Assembly (NCBI RefSeq): GCF_001544355.1
Contig: NZ_BCQI01000022.1
Coordinates: 1 to 44,778 of the forward strand
Direction of reading: 5' to 3'
DNA length: 44,778 nucleotides
Source: Alicyclobacillus acidiphilus NBRC 100859
GTDB taxonomy: Bacteria > Bacillota > Bacilli > Alicyclobacillales > Alicyclobacillaceae
Below, in pieces: positions 14,653 through 23,197 of this stretch; the stretch's first letter is position 1, and each line of letters begins with the position of its first letter. The notes under the pieces are model-generated. The model did not search any database. It saw nothing but the letters and a program-made list of their open reading frames with translations, and was not told the DNA's origin. A program made the translations under genes and the position numbers.

Positions 14653-15933
14653 ATGGACTTGTTTTCGATGGCTTCTCAACACGAACGTTTGGACGCTGCG
14701 CCGCTTGCCTATCGGATGCGTCCGAAGACGTTGGACGAGGTCGTCGGGCAATCGAAGATTGTCGGACCTAACGGGCTGTTGCGGAAGATGATTGAAAAGG
14801 ATAGGCTGCAATCGATCATTTTGTACGGGCCGCCAGGAACGGGCAAGACGACGTTGGCGGAAGTGATTGCCAACCAGACGAAAGCCCGCTTCGAGAAATT
14901 GAACGCGGTCACAGCCGGTGTCGCGGATATTCGCCGGACGGTGGAACAAGCGACGGAAGAGCGAAACATGTACGGCCGAAGGACGGTGCTGTTTCTCGAT
15001 GAGATTCACCGCTTCAACAAGAGCCAGCAGGACGCCTTGCTGCCTCATGTCGAGGCCGGGCTGTTCGTCTTGATTGGGGCGACGACCGAAAATCCGTATT
15101 TTGAAGTCAATTCGGCGTTGGTGTCGAGATCGCACATCTTTCGCCTAGAACCGCTTTCCGTGGACGACATCAGGCTACTGTTGCAACGGACCATCCACGA
15201 TGAGGAAAACGGGCTTGGGCGAATGCACCTGCAGTTGCATTCGGACGCGGAAGAGCTCATCTGCCGCCAGAGCGGCGGCGACGCCCGCAGAGCCCTAAAC
15301 GTTCTCGAACTCGCGGCGCTGCAAGCTCCGCTCGATGCGAACGGTCAGAGCGTGATTGGCCTCGCGGAAGTGGAAGAGGCGTTGCAGTCGACTGGTGGCG
15401 TTCGCTACGACAAGTCGGGCGACGAACACTATGACACGATTTCGGCGTTCATCAAATCGATTCGCGGTTCCGATCCCGACGCGGCCGTGTTGTGGTTGGC
15501 CAAAATGCTCGCGGGCGGCGAGGACCCTGCCTTTATCGCGCGCAGACTGATGATTTCTGCCGCGGAGGATATCGGCAACGCGGATCCGCACGCCTTGCCG
15601 CTGGCCGTGGCAGGTTGGCAGGCAACGATGGCAATTGGCATGCCAGAGGCGCGTATCCTGCTGGGCCAAGTGACAACCTACCTCGCAACGGCCCCGAAAT
15701 CGAACGCGGCCTACAAGGCTGTCAACGAGGCGATGGACGACATCAAGTCCGGCGTTTCGGTGATTGTCCCGCCGCACTTGCGAGGAACCGGTTATCGCGG
15801 CGCGGAGAAGTTGGGGCACGGCATCGGCTACAAATACCCACATGATTATCCTGGCCATTACGTGGAGCAAAACTATTGGCCTGTTGGCATGGAACCGAAG
15901 AAGTATTATCGCGAAGGAGATGGGGAGCGGTGA
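14653..15933 (+). CDS. rarA: replication-associated recombination protein A (AAA+ ATPase, MgsA/RarA)
   Basis: The 426-residue clamp-loader-like AAA+ ATPase acts at stalled replication forks with SSB. Features are LAYRMRPKTLDEVVGQSKIV, Walker A GPPGTGKTT (residues 59-67), Walker B LFLDEIHRFNKSQQDALLPH (from about 113), sensor 1 GATTEN, sensor 2 GGDARRALN, and the C-terminal tetramerisation domain (AEDIGNADPHALPLAVA, YKAVNEAMDDI, PPHLRGTGY). AGAGGGG precedes ATG 14653. The stop overlaps the GTG of cymR, as in the yrvN-cymR-yrvO order of B. subtilis. Confidence 0.95.
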   Translation: MDLFSMASQHERLDAAPLAYRMRPKTLDEVVGQSKIVGPNGLLRKMIEKDRLQSIILYGPPGTGKTTLAEVIANQTKARFEKLNAVTAGVADIRRTVEQATEERNMYGRRTVLFLDEIHRFNKSQQDALLPHVEAGLFVLIGATTENPYFEVNSALVSRSHIFRLEPLSVDDIRLLLQRTIHDEENGLGRMHLQLHSDAEELICRQSGGDARRALNVLELAALQAPLDANGQSVIGLAEVEEALQSTGGVRYDKSGDEHYDTISAFIKSIRGSDPDAAVLWLAKMLAGGEDPAFIARRLMISAAEDIGNADPHALPLAVAGWQATMAIGMPEARILLGQVTTYLATAPKSNAAYKAVNEAMDDIKSGVSVIVPPHLRGTGYRGAEKLGHGIGYKYPHDYPGHYVEQNYWPVGMEPKKYYREGDGER

Positions 15934-16340
15934 AGATATCGACAAAGGGGCGTTACGGACTCATGCTGTTGGTCGACTTGGCGCAGCAAGGCACCGAAAC
16001 GCCGATTTCACTCAAATCTGTGGCGGAGCGCCAGAATTTGTCGGAGCACTATCTGGAGCAACTCATCGCTCCGCTTCGCAATGGTGGATTCGTCCGTTCC
16101 ATCCGCGGCGCTTATGGCGGGTATGTGCTCGCGCGCAGTGCACAGGACATCGTGATCAAAGACGTCATCTTTACGCTGGAGGGCCCTATCACAATCGTCG
16201 ACGACGATCTCGACGACGGGCTGGATTTTCTGTGGACCCGGCTGCGCGACGCCATCACCGACGTGCTCTCGGCGATCACGCTGCAAGATTTGGTCGATCT
16301 TCGCGGCAAGCAAGACAACGGGTACATGTTCTATATCTGA
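15930..16340 (+). CDS. cymR: Rrf2-family transcriptional regulator, CymR-like
   Basis: The 136-residue winged-helix regulator begins MKISTKGRYGLMLLVDLAQ. The recognition region reads SVAERQNLSEHYLEQLIAPLR and the wing VRSIRGAYGGYVLAR, both typical of Rrf2 proteins. The three clustered cysteines that bind an Fe-S cluster in IscR are absent (the protein has no Cys), as in CymR, which senses O-acetylserine through a complex with CysK and represses cysteine uptake and synthesis genes. GTG 15930 has GAAGGAGATGGGG upstream and overlaps the rarA stop. It is followed 22 bp later by a cysteine desulfurase, the same partnership as in B. subtilis. Confidence 0.88.
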   Translation: MKISTKGRYGLMLLVDLAQQGTETPISLKSVAERQNLSEHYLEQLIAPLRNGGFVRSIRGAYGGYVLARSAQDIVIKDVIFTLEGPITIVDDDLDDGLDFLWTRLRDAITDVLSAITLQDLVDLRGKQDNGYMFYI

Positions 16341-16362
16341 TTGGACGGAGGGAATGGGACGC

Positions 16363-17514
16363 ATGGGCGTGGTGTACTTAGACAATGCCGCAACGACGCC
16401 GCTGTCTGAGACGGTGCGGACTGCGATGCGCCCGTTTTTCGAAGACCAGTTTGGCAATCCGTCGAGCACGCATGAGGTCGGGAGAAAGGCCAGGCAAGCC
16501 GTGGAACGCGCCCGCAGAACCGTCGCGCAATGGCTGGAGGCGGATCCGCACGATCTCGTCTGGACGAGCGGGGGCACGGAGGCGGATGCCGCGGCGCTGA
16601 CCGGCGCGTTTTTGGCTCGCCGCGCGACGCGCCCGCATATCGTCGCGAGTCCTGTCGAACATCACGCAGTCTTGCATACGCTGTCGTTTCTCCAATCGCT
16701 TGGGGCAGAGGTCACGTTTCTTCCCGTCGATTCGGACGGCAGGGTGCATGTGGAAGACGTCGTTGCGGCGATCCGGCCCACGACGTCCGTCGTGACCGTC
16801 ATGGCTGTCAACAACGAACTGGGGACCGTACAGCCAGTCGACGCGATCGCGAAGGCTGTGAAAGAGGTTGATCCAGCCATCGTGGTGCACAGCGACATGG
16901 TGCAAGCATTGCCCACGCAACGTATCTCGCTGGACGGGAGCGAAATCGATCTGGCGTCCTTTTCAGCCCACAAGATCCATGGGCCCAAAGGGATTGGCGT
17001 GCTCTACATCCGGAAGCACACCCCGTGGGTGCCGTATCTCTACGGCGGCAATCAGGAGGCGAAGCGCCGCGGCGGAACGGAAAACGTCGCAGGCGCCATT
17101 GGATTTGCCGCGGCGGTCGAAGAATTGGGGAAAGCGTTCGATCGCGATGTCGAGCACATCCGGACACTCCGGGATCGACTCTGGGAAGGCCTGCGCGTTG
17201 TCCCAGGCTGTCATCGGCTGAGCCCAGACGACGCTGCGCCGACCATTCTCAACGTGGCGTTTACCGGTGTACGCAACGACATGCTGCTGATGCGTCTGGA
17301 TTTGGCTGGCATCGAAGCTTCGGCCGGCTCCGCCTGCACGGCCGGGAGCCTGGAACCGAGCCACGTGATTCAAGCAGCCAAGGGCGACGCCTACATCCGC
17401 GAAGCCGTCCGCTTCAGCTTTGGCGTTCAGAACACGTTGGAAGAGATCGATCACGCCGCAGGCATCATTGAGACCCAAGTTCGCGAGATTCGCGAACGTT
17501 TCACAACTTCATGA
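16363..17514 (+). CDS. cysteine desulfurase (IscS/NifS family, YrvO-like)
   Basis: The ~383-residue PLP enzyme moves sulfur from cysteine to an active-site Cys persulfide for tRNA thiolation or Fe-S assembly. Seen are VYLDNAATTPLSETV, SGGTEADAAAL, the conserved His in SPVEHHAVLHTL, the PLP lysine in FSAHKIHGPKGIGVLYIRK (residue ~204), the GGNQEAKRRGGTEN motif and the catalytic loop SAGSACTAGS with Cys ~325. GGAGGG ends only 1 nt before ATG 16354 but 10 nt before ATG 16363, so the later start is preferred. The usual neighbour mnmA (tRNA 2-thiouridylase) is not next; a zinc-ribbon gene takes that place. Confidence 0.93.
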   Translation: MGVVYLDNAATTPLSETVRTAMRPFFEDQFGNPSSTHEVGRKARQAVERARRTVAQWLEADPHDLVWTSGGTEADAAALTGAFLARRATRPHIVASPVEHHAVLHTLSFLQSLGAEVTFLPVDSDGRVHVEDVVAAIRPTTSVVTVMAVNNELGTVQPVDAIAKAVKEVDPAIVVHSDMVQALPTQRISLDGSEIDLASFSAHKIHGPKGIGVLYIRKHTPWVPYLYGGNQEAKRRGGTENVAGAIGFAAAVEELGKAFDRDVEHIRTLRDRLWEGLRVVPGCHRLSPDDAAPTILNVAFTGVRNDMLLMRLDLAGIEASAGSACTAGSLEPSHVIQAAKGDAYIREAVRFSFGVQNTLEEIDHAAGIIETQVREIRERFTTS

Positions 17515-17583
17515 CATTTTGTAAGCCGCTTTTTATTGTATATCCAGTTTCTGCATTGCAAAAGCGAAAACCAAGGGGTACGA

Positions 17584-17612
17584 TTGACAAAGAATCTCGT
17601 TTGACATATATT
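17584..17612 (+). promoter_or_regulatory. promoter of the zinc-ribbon micro-gene
   Basis: TTGACA (17584-17589), 17 bp, TATATT (17607-17612). This is strong housekeeping consensus with a predicted leader of about 150 nt before the ATG at 17773. A 9-bp inverted pair, CTCGTTTGA (17596-17604) and TCAAACGAG (17711-17719), spans promoter and leader. Confidence 0.7.
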
Positions 17613-17772
17613 TCGGAACTGGAAATTTCGCTGAAGTCGAAGCAGGCGAGGGTTTCCTGTCAGCAGGGTTTGAAAGTGTCAGAAACGGGAACGCTAGTTT
17701 GGAATACATCTCAAACGAGAGTAAGGCGCTGGAAAGGCGCTTTCTATTTGTCGTCGAAGGGAGGCCCGGCCG

Positions 17773-17964
17773 ATGAGGTGTCCAAGTTGTACGAGTAGAG
17801 ATATTGGGAAGATTGGCGCAAATCAATATTATTGCTGGAGTTGCTATGCGGAATTTAATGTGTCAGGCGAGCAAGTTCGCGTTTACGAAGTGGCAGAAGA
17901 CGGTTCGCTCGTCGTGATCGATCACCACCATCCGAACGAACTGGAGTTTGGAACGGGCGCTTAA
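17773..17964 (+). CDS. small zinc-ribbon protein of unknown function
   Basis: The 63-residue protein carries a textbook zinc ribbon: CPSC at residues 3-6 and CWSC at 21-24 with a 14-residue knuckle (YYCWSCYAEF). An acidic C-terminal tail with a HHH stretch follows. GGGAGG lies 7-8 nt before the ATG. It has its own strong promoter and long leader, and a terminator follows at 18018. I do not recognise a named family. Such mini-ribbons bind nucleic acid or act as subunits of RNA-modifying or transcription complexes. Its place beside the cysteine desulfurase could point to sulfur or tRNA metabolism, but that is speculation. Confidence 0.75.
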   Translation: MRCPSCTSRDIGKIGANQYYCWSCYAEFNVSGEQVRVYEVAEDGSLVVIDHHHPNELEFGTGA

Positions 17965-18017
17965 TCGGTCCTCTCGAAGGTCTTCATGCAAGTACCAGGA
18001 TGCGGCAAGTATAGACG

Positions 18018-18064
18018 GGGCTGTACCGAAGGCGGTGGAAACTGCTGGAGGACAGCTCTTTTTT
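18018..18064 (+). terminator. rho-independent terminator after the zinc-ribbon gene
   Basis: The outer stem is GGGCTGT (18018-18024)/ACAGCTC (18052-18058) and the inner stem GCGGT/ACTGC, followed by six T (18059-18064). Confidence 0.6.
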
Positions 18065-18092
18065 GTTTCGCCGTGAAGGCGCAAGCCCCGGC

Positions 18093-18470
18093 TTACGAGC
18101 CTTTCGGAAAACCGTAGAGTCCGATGGCCGACAAGGCGAATCCGCCGACGCACGACAGGACGACATATGCGACGGCCCGCATTTCTTCCCGCGCTCGTAT
18201 GAGACTGACCGCTTCGTAGGAGAAGGTCGAGAAGGTCGTGTAAGCCCCGCACACCCCGACGCCAAGTACCAGGAACGGCACGTTGTGCCACTGCGGAAGC
18301 AAGCGGTGGAGATCCCGTGTAAACCATCCCAATAGAAACGATCCGCTCCAATTGATGAAGAGTGTGGCCCATGGAAACGTCGAGTCCGTTCGGCGGTTGA
18401 TGGATTTGGTCACTTGATAGCGCAAGACGGCACCGACGATGCCACCGATGCCAACCCACAGATAGGTCAC
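18093..18470 (-). CDS. crcB: fluoride channel subunit CrcB/Fluc, second of a pair
   Basis: The 125-residue four-helix protein exports F- by passive conduction. It has the GGIVGAVLRYQVTK start (conserved G-x-x-x-R-Y), NWSGSFLLGW with the pore Asn, and the family hallmark GAYTTFSTFSYE with the central TFSTF. The GTG start at 18470 overlaps the stop of the upstream crcB (GTGA), with GGAGG 7 nt upstream. Two adjacent, diverged copies usually form an antiparallel heterodimer in Bacilli. The assignment follows from sequence; heterodimerisation is inferred. Confidence 0.93.
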   Translation of the reverse strand: MTYLWVGIGGIVGAVLRYQVTKSINRRTDSTFPWATLFINWSGSFLLGWFTRDLHRLLPQWHNVPFLVLGVGVCGAYTTFSTFSYEAVSLIRAREEMRAVAYVVLSCVGGFALSAIGLYGFPKGS

Positions 18471-18868
18471 CCGATGTTCCTCCCTGCTGTCGAACGCCTT
18501 CCAAACCAGCCGTCGGCGAAACGGTAGCCGGCATAGGAAAATGCTAAACCGCCAAGTACCGACAATGTGATGTACAAAAGCGCCAATCCTACCTGCCCGT
18601 TCTGATACAGTTTCCAGGCATCCACCGTGAATGTCGAGAACGTCGTGAATGCACCGGTCAACCCAGTTCCCAGTGCGAGCCGCACGTTCGGGTGAATCGG
18701 AAGTCGTTCCGTCGTCATCGTGTTGAGCCAGCCGAGAAACAGACAGCCAGCCCAATTGATAAGAAGCGTGGCGATGTTCAATCCGTTGATGGCGCCGATC
18801 CATTCGCTGACGGCGTAGCGGAGGATTGCGCCAAAAAAACCGCCGATCGCCACCGCAAGGTATGGCAT
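18467..18868 (-). CDS. crcB: fluoride channel subunit CrcB/Fluc, first of a pair
   Basis: The 133-residue CrcB protein has GGFFGAILRYAVSEWIG, INWAGCLFLGWL (pore Asn), the GLTGAFTTFSTFTVDAW signature and a last helix LYITLSVLGGLAFSYAGYRF. It starts at ATG 18868 with AAGGAGG upstream and overlaps the second crcB by 4 nt. No crcB-motif fluoride riboswitch could be seen in the ~150 bp upstream. A TATACT -10-like box is present on the minus strand near 18913-18918. Expression may therefore not be fluoride-controlled through RNA. Confidence 0.93.
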   Translation of the reverse strand: MPYLAVAIGGFFGAILRYAVSEWIGAINGLNIATLLINWAGCLFLGWLNTMTTERLPIHPNVRLALGTGLTGAFTTFSTFTVDAWKLYQNGQVGLALLYITLSVLGGLAFSYAGYRFADGWFGRRSTAGRNIG

Positions 18869-19062
18869 ATGGGTAACCTCCTTGGGCTTGTCCGTTCGAG
18901 CCGCTTGACTCGAGTATACAAAAATTTCGGCGGGATTTCAGAAATGTTCGCCGATATAGCAAATGATGGAACAAGAAACTGCATATACTGAGAAGGCCTT
19001 GTCCGGATCTTGCCATGAGACGTGGGGCGTCTTCCGAACCTAGGGGAGCGACAAGGAGGTGC

Positions 19063-20133
19063 TTGGCCGCCGTGCCAACCAGCCGCTATTTTCGGATTGC
19101 TTTGTCCGTTGCCGCAACACTCTTGTGTCTGTATCTGTTTGGCCTGCTGCGGGGACTGTTCATGGACGTGTGGAGTGTCGTTCGAACGGTGTTCTATCCG
19201 TTTCTCGCGGCGCTCATTATCAGTTATATTCTGCAGCCTGTGGTTGAATTGCTGCATCGTCGCCGGATGCCGCGCGTCGCCGCCATCTTCTGCATCTATA
19301 TGACGTTTGCCATCCTGGTTGTGGTCGCCGCATTGAACGCCGTTCCGGTGATCACGCGCCAAGTGACGCAGCTGGCGAATAATTTGCCCGCCATCACGGC
19401 GCAGATCAGCCATTGGATGGACATGATGAACAGCCAAAAGCAATACCTCCCGAATACCGTTCGAGTTGGCTTGGAGAACGCGCTGGCGCAGGTTGAACAT
19501 CGTTTCGAAACGGCGCCTACGGGTGTGTTCTCGTTCATCTCGAGCACCATCAACGCCGTGTTCCTTGCGTTCATGGTCCCATTTTTGGTCTTCTATATCC
19601 TGAAAGACGCCCGAACGATCGGCAGCGCCATCGTTCGGGTCGTTCCGCAGAAATACAAGCATCGGACCAGGGCGCTGCTCATCGGGATCGATCAAACGTT
19701 AGGCTCCTATATTCGCGGTCAGTTTTTGGTCATGCTGGCCATTGGCGTTCTCGCTTTCATCGGCTATCTGATTATCGGCATGCCCTATGCGCTTCTATTG
19801 GCGCTGTTTCTCGCGATCACCGACATCATCCCATACATTGGACCGATCATCGGCATCGCGCCGGCCGTTCTGATTGCGTTGACGGTGAGTCCGGCGCTGC
19901 TCATCAAGGTGGTCATTGTCAACATCATCGTCCAGCAGTGTGAAGGCAACTTGCTGTCGCCGCAGATCATGGGGCGAACGCTGAAACTGCATCCGATGGC
20001 GATCGTCGCGGCGCTGCTGATTGGCGGCGAACTGGCGGGCCTTGTCGGTCTGATCTTGGCCGTGCCCGTGCTCGCGGTCCTCAAAGTCGTGTGGATGCAA
20101 CTGACCGATGAACGACGATCCGCCCGCCGCTGA
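19063..20133 (+). CDS. AI-2E family (UPF0118) permease, YrrI-like
   Basis: The ~356-residue membrane protein has the AI-2E transporter layout. Two N-terminal helices (FRIALSVAATLLCLYLFGLL; FYPFLAALIISYILQPVVEL) contain the conserved ISYIL-P. A third helix, a long cytoplasmic or amphipathic segment, and then LAFMVPFLVFYILKDAR follow. The C-terminal bundle holds the family motif AITDIIPYIGPIIG. Some homologues export autoinducer-2 or act as Na+/H+ exchangers; most are uncharacterised. AAGGAGGT is 3 nt before TTG 19063 and 12 nt before GTG 19072; either could be the start. The position just upstream of alaS matches yrrI in B. subtilis. Confidence 0.85.
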   Translation: MAAVPTSRYFRIALSVAATLLCLYLFGLLRGLFMDVWSVVRTVFYPFLAALIISYILQPVVELLHRRRMPRVAAIFCIYMTFAILVVVAALNAVPVITRQVTQLANNLPAITAQISHWMDMMNSQKQYLPNTVRVGLENALAQVEHRFETAPTGVFSFISSTINAVFLAFMVPFLVFYILKDARTIGSAIVRVVPQKYKHRTRALLIGIDQTLGSYIRGQFLVMLAIGVLAFIGYLIIGMPYALLLALFLAITDIIPYIGPIIGIAPAVLIALTVSPALLIKVVIVNIIVQQCEGNLLSPQIMGRTLKLHPMAIVAALLIGGELAGLVGLILAVPVLAVLKVVWMQLTDERRSARR

Positions 20134-20167
20134 ACACCTCGCCGATTTTGTCAGGGCTTCGCAACAT

Positions 20168-20195
20168 TTGACAGTTTTATGCGACAACGTATAGA
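20168..20195 (+). promoter_or_regulatory. alaS promoter
   Basis: TTGACA (20168-20173), 16 bp, TATAGA (20190-20195), directly upstream of the alaS T-box leader. Confidence 0.65.
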
Positions 20196-20203
20196 ATCAC
20201 ATT

Positions 20204-20435
20204 CGATGAAAGCGATGCGGAAGACGAGTATGCCTCACCCCCTTCGTTCAGAGAGGGCGTCACTTGGTGCAAGACGCCTCGAAGGCAAGGCAGAAGCTAC
20301 TTCCAAGCGCGTGATGAACTCACGCCGGGCTGCGCCCGTTACAGCGAAGAGGGACAGCGTGTCCAAACGCGCTGTAACCAGGGTGGTACCGCGGGTGGCT
20401 AATGCCCGTCCCTGACAAGGGGACGGGCATTTTTT
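20204..20435 (+). promoter_or_regulatory. T-box leader of alaS, Ala (GCU) specifier
   Basis: Stem I begins GGAAG (20219-20223), then the AGTA motif. The 3' side reads GAA-GCT-A directly before CTTCC (20300-20304), putting GCT (20296-20298) in the specifier position, an alanine codon. The T-box AGGGTGGTACCGCGG starts at 20380. The terminator is AATGCCCGTCCC (20401-20412) with GGGACGGGCATT (20420-20431) and a T run to 20435. Uncharged tRNA-Ala should promote readthrough into alaS. Confidence 0.92.
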
Positions 20436-20499
20436 GATCGGTTCGTTCTTTTCGTTCACAGAATCGTACACAGAACTTGTCCAATGAGGAGAATCAGGC

Positions 20500-23139
20500 A
20501 TGAAATCACTTACAGGCCAACAAATTCGCCGTGCGTACAAGGAGTTTTTTGCGGCGCGTGGACATAGTGTGTTTCCCAGTGCGAGCCTGGTGCCGCACGA
20601 CGATCCGACCCTGCTGTGGATCAATGCGGGCATGGCGCCTTTGAAGCCGTATTTCGACGGGCGCGAGATCCCGGAAAACCCGCGCATCGTCGATGCCCAA
20701 AAGTGTATTCGCACGAACGACATCGAAGAAGTCGGGCATACCGCGCGCCATCAAACATTCTTTGAGATGTTGGGCAACTTCTCGTTTGGAGACTACTTCA
20801 AACGTGAAGCCATCACCTGGGCATGGGAGTTTCTCACCGGCGTGCTGGAGATGGAGCCGGAGAAGATTTCCGTCACCATCCACGTCGACGACGAGGAAGC
20901 GTTCGATATCTGGCACCGCGAGGTGGGCCTGCCCAAAGAGCGAATCTACCGCGGAACCGACGACAATTTCTGGGAAATCGGTGAGGGACCGTGCGGGCCT
21001 TGCTCCGAAATTTTTTACGATCGCGGTGAAGCCTTTGGCTGCGGTTCCGACACCTGTCAACCTGGCTGCGATTGCGATCGCTTCCTGGAAATTTGGAACC
21101 TGGTGTTCACGCAGTACAACAAGAACGCCGACGGAGAGTACACGCCGCTGCCGAAGAAGAACATCGACACGGGGTCGGGGCTGGAACGTCTGGCATCGCT
21201 TTTGCAGAACGTTCCGAACAACTTCGAGACGGACCTGTTCAAGCCCATCATCGACAAGACGGGTGAGATTGCCGGCCGGAAGTACGGGGTTTCGGCAGAG
21301 GACGATATTCACTTCAAAATTGTCGCGGACCACTTGCGGACGGTTGCGTTCGCCATCGGCGACGGCGTCCTGCCTGGGAACGAAGGCCGAAGCTACATCA
21401 TTCGGCGCTTGCTTCGCCGGGCGGTGCGCAGTGGACGCCGCCTTGGCATCGAAAATCCGTTCATGTACCGACTCGTCGAAGTCGTGGACCAAATCATGGG
21501 CGACGACTATCCCGAAATTCGCGAGAAGCGGAGCCTCATCGAGCGCGTGGTCAAGACGGAAGAAGAGCGTTTCCACGAGACGTTGAGCGAGGGCGAGGCG
21601 TTGCTGGCGCAGTCGATGAAGGCCCTGAAGGCGGCGGGAACGACGGTCATCTCTGGCGGCGACGCGTTCAAGCTGTACGACACGTATGGTTTTCCCATCG
21701 ATCTCACCGTCGAGATCGCCCACGAGTCCGGTTTCGAGGTGGATCGCGACGGGTTCGAAGCGGAATTGGAAGCGCAGCGGACGCGCGCGCGGCAGGCGCG
21801 GCAAGCGAACGAGGGAATGAGCAGCCAACGCGGCGCGCTGGAAACGCTCACGACCCCGTCCACGTTTGTCGGCTATGGCGAACTTACGGTCGACGCTCAA
21901 ATTGTCGCGATTGTGCAGGATGGCGAGCTGGTGGACGGCGTCGGCGTGGGTCACGAGGCGCAGATTATTCTCGACACGACGCCGTTTTATGCGGAGAGCG
22001 GCGGCCAGGTGGCGGACAAGGGCGAGATCGTCAGCCCCAACGGCCGGGCTGAGGTCGTCGATGTCCGCAAGGCGCCGCATGGACAGCATGTGATGACGAT
22101 TCAGGTGACCGACGGATCGCTGCATACGGGCGAAGAAGTGCGCGCGCACGTCGACGCGGAGAAGCGCAAGGACACGGTGAAGAATCACACGGCCACGCAC
22201 TTGCTGCACAAGGCCTTGCGTCAAGTCCTCGGCACGCATGTCGCTCAGGCGGGCTCGTTGGTGGAGCCGGATCGGCTGCGTTTTGACTTCTCTCACTTCG
22301 GCCCGATGACCGAAGACGAGATCGAGCGCGTGGAAGCGCTCGTCAACGAAGACATTTGGAAGGACAGCCACGTGGTCATTCGCGAGATGGATATCGACGA
22401 CGCCAAGGCCTTGGGCGCGATGGCCTTGTTTGGCGAAAAGTACGGCAAGCGAGTCCGGGTCGTCCAAGCGGGTGACAGCATCGAATTGTGCGGCGGCTGC
22501 CACGTGGAACGGACGGGTTTGATTGGCCAGTTCCGAATTGTATCGGAGACGGGCATTGGTAGTGGAACGCGCCGCATCGAAGCGGTGACCGGTCGGCACG
22601 CGTACGAACTTGGCCGCGTCCGCGAAGGCCAACTGCGCCAGATTGGCGACTTGGTGAAAGCGGGACCGGCCAATGTCGTCGACAAGGTGGCGAGAATGCT
22701 CGCCGACATGAGGGTGTTGGAGCGCGAGTTGGAGTCAGCGAAAGCGCGTTTGAACCACGGGCGTGTCGACGAACTGCTCGGCCGGATCGAACATCTGCAC
22801 GGCATTCCGGTCGTCCGAGCCGCGCTGTCGGACATCGATATGGACGGATTGCGGCAATTGGCGGATGAATTGAGAAATCGGTTGACGACTTACATGCTCG
22901 TGCTGGGTTCCGTGCACAATGAGAAAGTCCAATTTGTGGCTGCGATTTCGAAAGATTTACAGGCGAAGGGATTCCACGCCGGCAACATCGTCAAAGAAGT
23001 GGCTCAAATCGCCGGCGGTGGCGGCGGCGGGCGCCCAGACATGGCGCAGGCAGGCGCGCGCGATCCCGGCAAATTGACAGCGGCAATTGAAAAAGTTGAT
23101 GAAATTGTCGCGTCCATCGCAGGAAATGTGCAGGCGTGA
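20500..23139 (+). CDS. alaS: alanyl-tRNA synthetase
   Basis: The 879-residue full-length AlaRS has a class II catalytic core with motif 1 near RGHSVFPSASLVP, motif 2 CIRTNDIEEVGHTARHQTFF and motif 3 GSGLERLASLL. The editing domain has the zinc ligands HTATHLLH (His 563/567) and CGGCH (Cys 664/His 668), which clear Ser- and Gly-tRNA-Ala. The C-terminal DHHA1 domain has its Gly-rich GGGGGGRPDMAQAG. GAGGAGAAT precedes ATG 20500. It is the first gene of a probable operon with ireB, ruvX and mltG. The zinc motif and length are normal for the family. Confidence 0.98.
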   Translation: MKSLTGQQIRRAYKEFFAARGHSVFPSASLVPHDDPTLLWINAGMAPLKPYFDGREIPENPRIVDAQKCIRTNDIEEVGHTARHQTFFEMLGNFSFGDYFKREAITWAWEFLTGVLEMEPEKISVTIHVDDEEAFDIWHREVGLPKERIYRGTDDNFWEIGEGPCGPCSEIFYDRGEAFGCGSDTCQPGCDCDRFLEIWNLVFTQYNKNADGEYTPLPKKNIDTGSGLERLASLLQNVPNNFETDLFKPIIDKTGEIAGRKYGVSAEDDIHFKIVADHLRTVAFAIGDGVLPGNEGRSYIIRRLLRRAVRSGRRLGIENPFMYRLVEVVDQIMGDDYPEIREKRSLIERVVKTEEERFHETLSEGEALLAQSMKALKAAGTTVISGGDAFKLYDTYGFPIDLTVEIAHESGFEVDRDGFEAELEAQRTRARQARQANEGMSSQRGALETLTTPSTFVGYGELTVDAQIVAIVQDGELVDGVGVGHEAQIILDTTPFYAESGGQVADKGEIVSPNGRAEVVDVRKAPHGQHVMTIQVTDGSLHTGEEVRAHVDAEKRKDTVKNHTATHLLHKALRQVLGTHVAQAGSLVEPDRLRFDFSHFGPMTEDEIERVEALVNEDIWKDSHVVIREMDIDDAKALGAMALFGEKYGKRVRVVQAGDSIELCGGCHVERTGLIGQFRIVSETGIGSGTRRIEAVTGRHAYELGRVREGQLRQIGDLVKAGPANVVDKVARMLADMRVLERELESAKARLNHGRVDELLGRIEHLHGIPVVRAALSDIDMDGLRQLADELRNRLTTYMLVLGSVHNEKVQFVAAISKDLQAKGFHAGNIVKEVAQIAGGGGGGRPDMAQAGARDPGKLTAAIEKVDEIVASIAGNVQA

Positions 23140-23197
23140 GCAGAACTAAGGGACGAGCAATACTGGCGTCGCGAGACGCACGAGCGAGGTGCGGGCT

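Noticed and set aside
17511-17798. 95-codon frame starting in the iscS stop codon
   Set aside because: It crosses a near-consensus promoter and ends inside the zinc-ribbon gene; no family resemblance.
18869-19062. Fluoride (crcB) riboswitch upstream of the crcB pair
   Set aside because: No segment resembling the conserved crcB motif could be found on the minus strand.
20506-22632. 708-codon open frame on the minus strand
   Set aside because: It is antisense to alaS, with no ribosome site or recognisable domain.
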